From NCBI RefSeq assembly GCF_006715765.1, contig NZ_VFNV01000001.1:186001-250000 (forward strand): a DNA stretch of 64,000 nucleotides. The letters are read 5' to 3'. A program made the position numbers and the translations under genes. This document shows positions 62,178 through 64,000 of this stretch, in pieces. Positions within the stretch are counted from its first letter, which is position 1. Each line of letters opens with the position of its first letter. Below the pieces are notes generated by a model, which had not been told where the DNA came from, did no database searches, and was given only the letters and a program-made list of their open reading frames with translations. Source of the DNA: Rarobacter incanus (lineage in GTDB: Bacteria; Actinomycetota; Actinomycetes; Actinomycetales; Cellulomonadaceae).

Positions 62178-64000
62178 ATGAAGCGTTCTACTCAGCCACC
62201 TGCGAGCGGCTGCATTCGAAAAGGGTGGGCCGCTAGGCCTGCAATAGTGGGGGTGACCGCCCTCGCCCTGTGCGCGACGCTGGGGGGCGTGGCGCCCGTG
62301 GCCTCGGCAGATTCCCAGGCAGCGGCGCGGTGGTCATCGACGTACGAGTCTGGTCAGCCGCAGCCTTTGGCCGCCAGCGCTCTCGACACGCCCGTCGGCG
62401 TGCACGGGACGACAAGCAGCATCATGCGGCTAGTCACCAGCGTGTACTCACCAGACGGCGGCAAAGGAGGTGAAAACGCCGGAATGATCGCGGACCGGAA
62501 TTCCGCGACGAAGTGGTTCGCGGGAAAGAAGCCCACGGCAAGCAACTCGATCGAGGTCATTTACTCCCTCTCGGAGGCGGCGGTCGCCACGTCCTACCAA
62601 TTGGTATCAGGCAACGATTCCAAAGAGCGCGACCCCAAATCGTGGCAGGTGTTCGGCAGCAATTCAGACAGCGCGGCGACTGCGGTCGGCGACGGGTCGT
62701 GGACCCCAATCGCGAGCGAGGAGAATGTTGACCTGGGCCCAAGCGGAAGCAGCGGGCGGAACTATTCGAGCTGGTTCGACGTGGACCAGAGCGCCAGCTA
62801 CCGGTACTACAAGCTCAAGGTGGTCGACAACCAGGGGGCCAGCGGTGCTTTCCAGCTCGCCGACTGGACCCTGCTGAGTTCCCAGGACATTTCCGAGGGA
62901 GCGTTGGTGAGCGACCCTCAGTCCGCGATCTCCTCCGCCACATCGTCCTACTCGAACGCAGGCAACGAAAATGAGACGCTCGATGCGCTGCGGGACCGCA
63001 GGTACGATTCGAAGTGGCTGGGAACAGCTCCCGAGGGCGGTCCCACCACCGAGAACCCCGGCATAATCACCTACACCCTTTCGTCCGCGCAGAAGATCAG
63101 CTCGTACGACATCGTGTCCGGAAACGATGCCGTCGAGCGCGATCCGAAGAACTGGACGATTCGCGGTACCAACGACGCCGCCGCGCTCAACGATCAGTCC
63201 AGCGAATCGTGGAAGGTCATTGATACGGTTTCGGACGCAACCTGGACCGGCCGCAAGGCCCGCAACCACTATGATCTCGACGAGCCGGGATCGTACAAGT
63301 ACATCCAGATGGTCGTCACGGCCAACGCCGGCAACAACAACCGGTTGCAGATGGGCGACTGGACCCTCTACGGCACCAACGACGCGGCGCCGCAGGCCAC
63401 GTCCGTCCTGGCAGTTTCGACTGCGGACATTCGCGCGACCAACCAGTCCAGCGAACTGAGCACGGCACACGGCTCGGCAGCACTGCGCTACGACGGCCAA
63501 ATCACGCCGGATGCCGAGTCGGCTGTGGCCTCGAACTCCGTCGTCCACGATGACCTCAACGTCACAATTGCCGACGGTACCGCGCTGAGCTACGACATCG
63601 ACCCCTTGACCGCAGAGGGTGCGAAAGTCATCGCAGACATCGCCTACACCGATGCGAATGGCACCAACGAGCAGTTCCTGTCGCAGCTTTCCGGTGTTTC
63701 CGACAGCGCCGGTGTGTCCTTTACGCCGGCCGCGTACGGGACCGCGCTGACCCAAAACGCGTGGAACCACGTGCGCGTTGACCTGTCCGCGCTTGCTGGC
63801 AAGGTGGTGACGCGCGTAGTGCTGCGCTTCGCCGATGCGGAAGCACAGTCGGGGGCGAAGGTAACGGGGCTGATCGACAACGTGACCGTCGCGGCCAACG
63901 GATTCGCGGGGTCACTGCGCCTCAACGATGTACCGGCATCGTTCACCGCTTACGCGGGCAAGGCCGTCAACGGTTCGGTGGGTGTGATCGCCGGGGCGGC
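62178..64000 (+). CDS. Secreted carbohydrate-active protein with tandem F5/8-type C modules (3' end outside window)
   Basis: Starts at ATG 62178 with GGGAG 4 nt upstream and stays open for 607 codons to the window end. A signal peptide ends near VASA/D, residue 45. Two related modules (about 78-232 and 240-395), each with a SGND..ERDPK(S/N)W turn and a final DWTL, look like F5/8-type C (CBM32-like) sugar-binding domains. A third beta-sandwich region (about 410-560) resembles the non-catalytic segment found in actinobacterial GH92 alpha-mannosidases. The catalytic domain, if any, lies past the window, so GH92 is a guess. It shares a likely operator with the tandem glycosidases at 5.6-13 kb. 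Confidence 0.72.
   Translation, partial: MKRSTQPPASGCIRKGWAARPAIVGVTALALCATLGGVAPVASADSQAAARWSSTYESGQPQPLAASALDTPVGVHGTTSSIMRLVTSVYSPDGGKGGENAGMIADRNSATKWFAGKKPTASNSIEVIYSLSEAAVATSYQLVSGNDSKERDPKSWQVFGSNSDSAATAVGDGSWTPIASEENVDLGPSGSSGRNYSSWFDVDQSASYRYYKLKVVDNQGASGAFQLADWTLLSSQDISEGALVSDPQSAISSATSSYSNAGNENETLDALRDRRYDSKWLGTAPEGGPTTENPGIITYTLSSAQKISSYDIVSGNDAVERDPKNWTIRGTNDAAALNDQSSESWKVIDTVSDATWTGRKARNHYDLDEPGSYKYIQMVVTANAGNNNRLQMGDWTLYGTNDAAPQATSVLAVSTADIRATNQSSELSTAHGSAALRYDGQITPDAESAVASNSVVHDDLNVTIADGTALSYDIDPLTAEGAKVIADIAYTDANGTNEQFLSQLSGVSDSAGVSFTPAAYGTALTQNAWNHVRVDLSALAGKVVTRVVLRFADAEAQSGAKVTGLIDNVTVAANGFAGSLRLNDVPASFTAYAGKAVNGSVGVIAGA

Noticed and set aside
62664-63770. 368-codon open frame antisense to the CBM-bearing gene
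   Set aside because: The plus-strand frame has a signal peptide and duplicated modules; the antisense frame has neither.

Overview
The window is chromosomal DNA from a high-GC Gram-positive actinomycete. The evidence is frequent GTG starts, 4-bp ATGA/GTGA gene overlaps, and actinobacterial marker genes (sepH, steA/steB, and the DUF3000, DUF4193, DUF3710 and DUF3159 families). The gene order matches the mycobacterial argF-argR-argG-argH, tyrS, TPR-protein, HAD, tlyA, nadK, recN, steA, steB, pyrG, Nudix block and the mycobacterial suhB, DUF4193, dut, DUF3710, ceoBC, APC permease, TRAM-methyltransferase block. The pyruvate formate-lyase system, a D-aspartate-ligase-like gene and the secreted glycosidases suggest a facultative, host- or plant-polymer-associated member of the Actinomycetaceae or a close relative. 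That placement is inferred; no species can be named from the sequence alone.

Layout. 0-5.5 kb: arginine biosynthesis (argF, argR, argG, argH) and tyrS. 5.6-13.1 kb: two tandem paralogous secreted six-hairpin glycosidase-like proteins on the minus strand, behind one promoter flanked by two palindromic operators. 13.1-13.7 kb: no supported gene. 13.7-19.4 kb: a complete rrn operon (16S, tRNA-free spacer, 23S, 5S, terminator) whose leader, spacer and trailer can form the long pre-rRNA processing stems. 19.5-21.4 kb: a TPR-like protein with an N-terminal disordered region of 24 Arg/Asp/Gly/Phe repeats, starting 42 bp after the rrn terminator. 21.4-34.7 kb: HAD phosphatase, a small protein, tlyA, nadK, recN, steA, steB, a GlcNAc-1-phosphate-transferase-like protein, murJ, a glycosyltransferase, pyrG and a Nudix hydrolase, mostly translationally coupled. 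34.7-39.5 kb: ctaA, then a pyruvate formate-lyase locus in which the glycyl-radical domain is a separate gene, followed by the activating enzyme. 39.5-45.3 kb: RNase D, DUF3000, gnd, an ATP-grasp D-aspartate-ligase-like gene and zapE. 45.4-56.7 kb: an NlpC/P60 hydrolase, sepH, inositol monophosphatase, DUF4193, dut, DUF3710, OB-fold protein, DUF3159, a TrkA/Ceo pair, a KimA-like potassium transporter and a TrmA-family RNA methyltransferase. 56.7-62 kb: a P-type ATPase and aconitase. 62.1-64 kb: the start of a secreted protein with F5/8-type carbohydrate-binding modules, cut by the window end.

The strongest candidates for something new are these. (1) A two-gene pyruvate formate-lyase whose large chain lacks the glycyl-radical domain, with that domain on a translationally coupled 83-residue protein. 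(2) The rrn-adjacent repeat/TPR protein, which has no obvious promoter of its own. (3) A shared LacI-type operator that appears to tie the tandem glycosidases to the CBM-bearing protein 50 kb away. (4) An envelope cluster including a D-aspartate-ligase-like ATP-grasp enzyme and a divergent polyprenyl-phosphate GlcNAc-1-phosphate transferase homologue.
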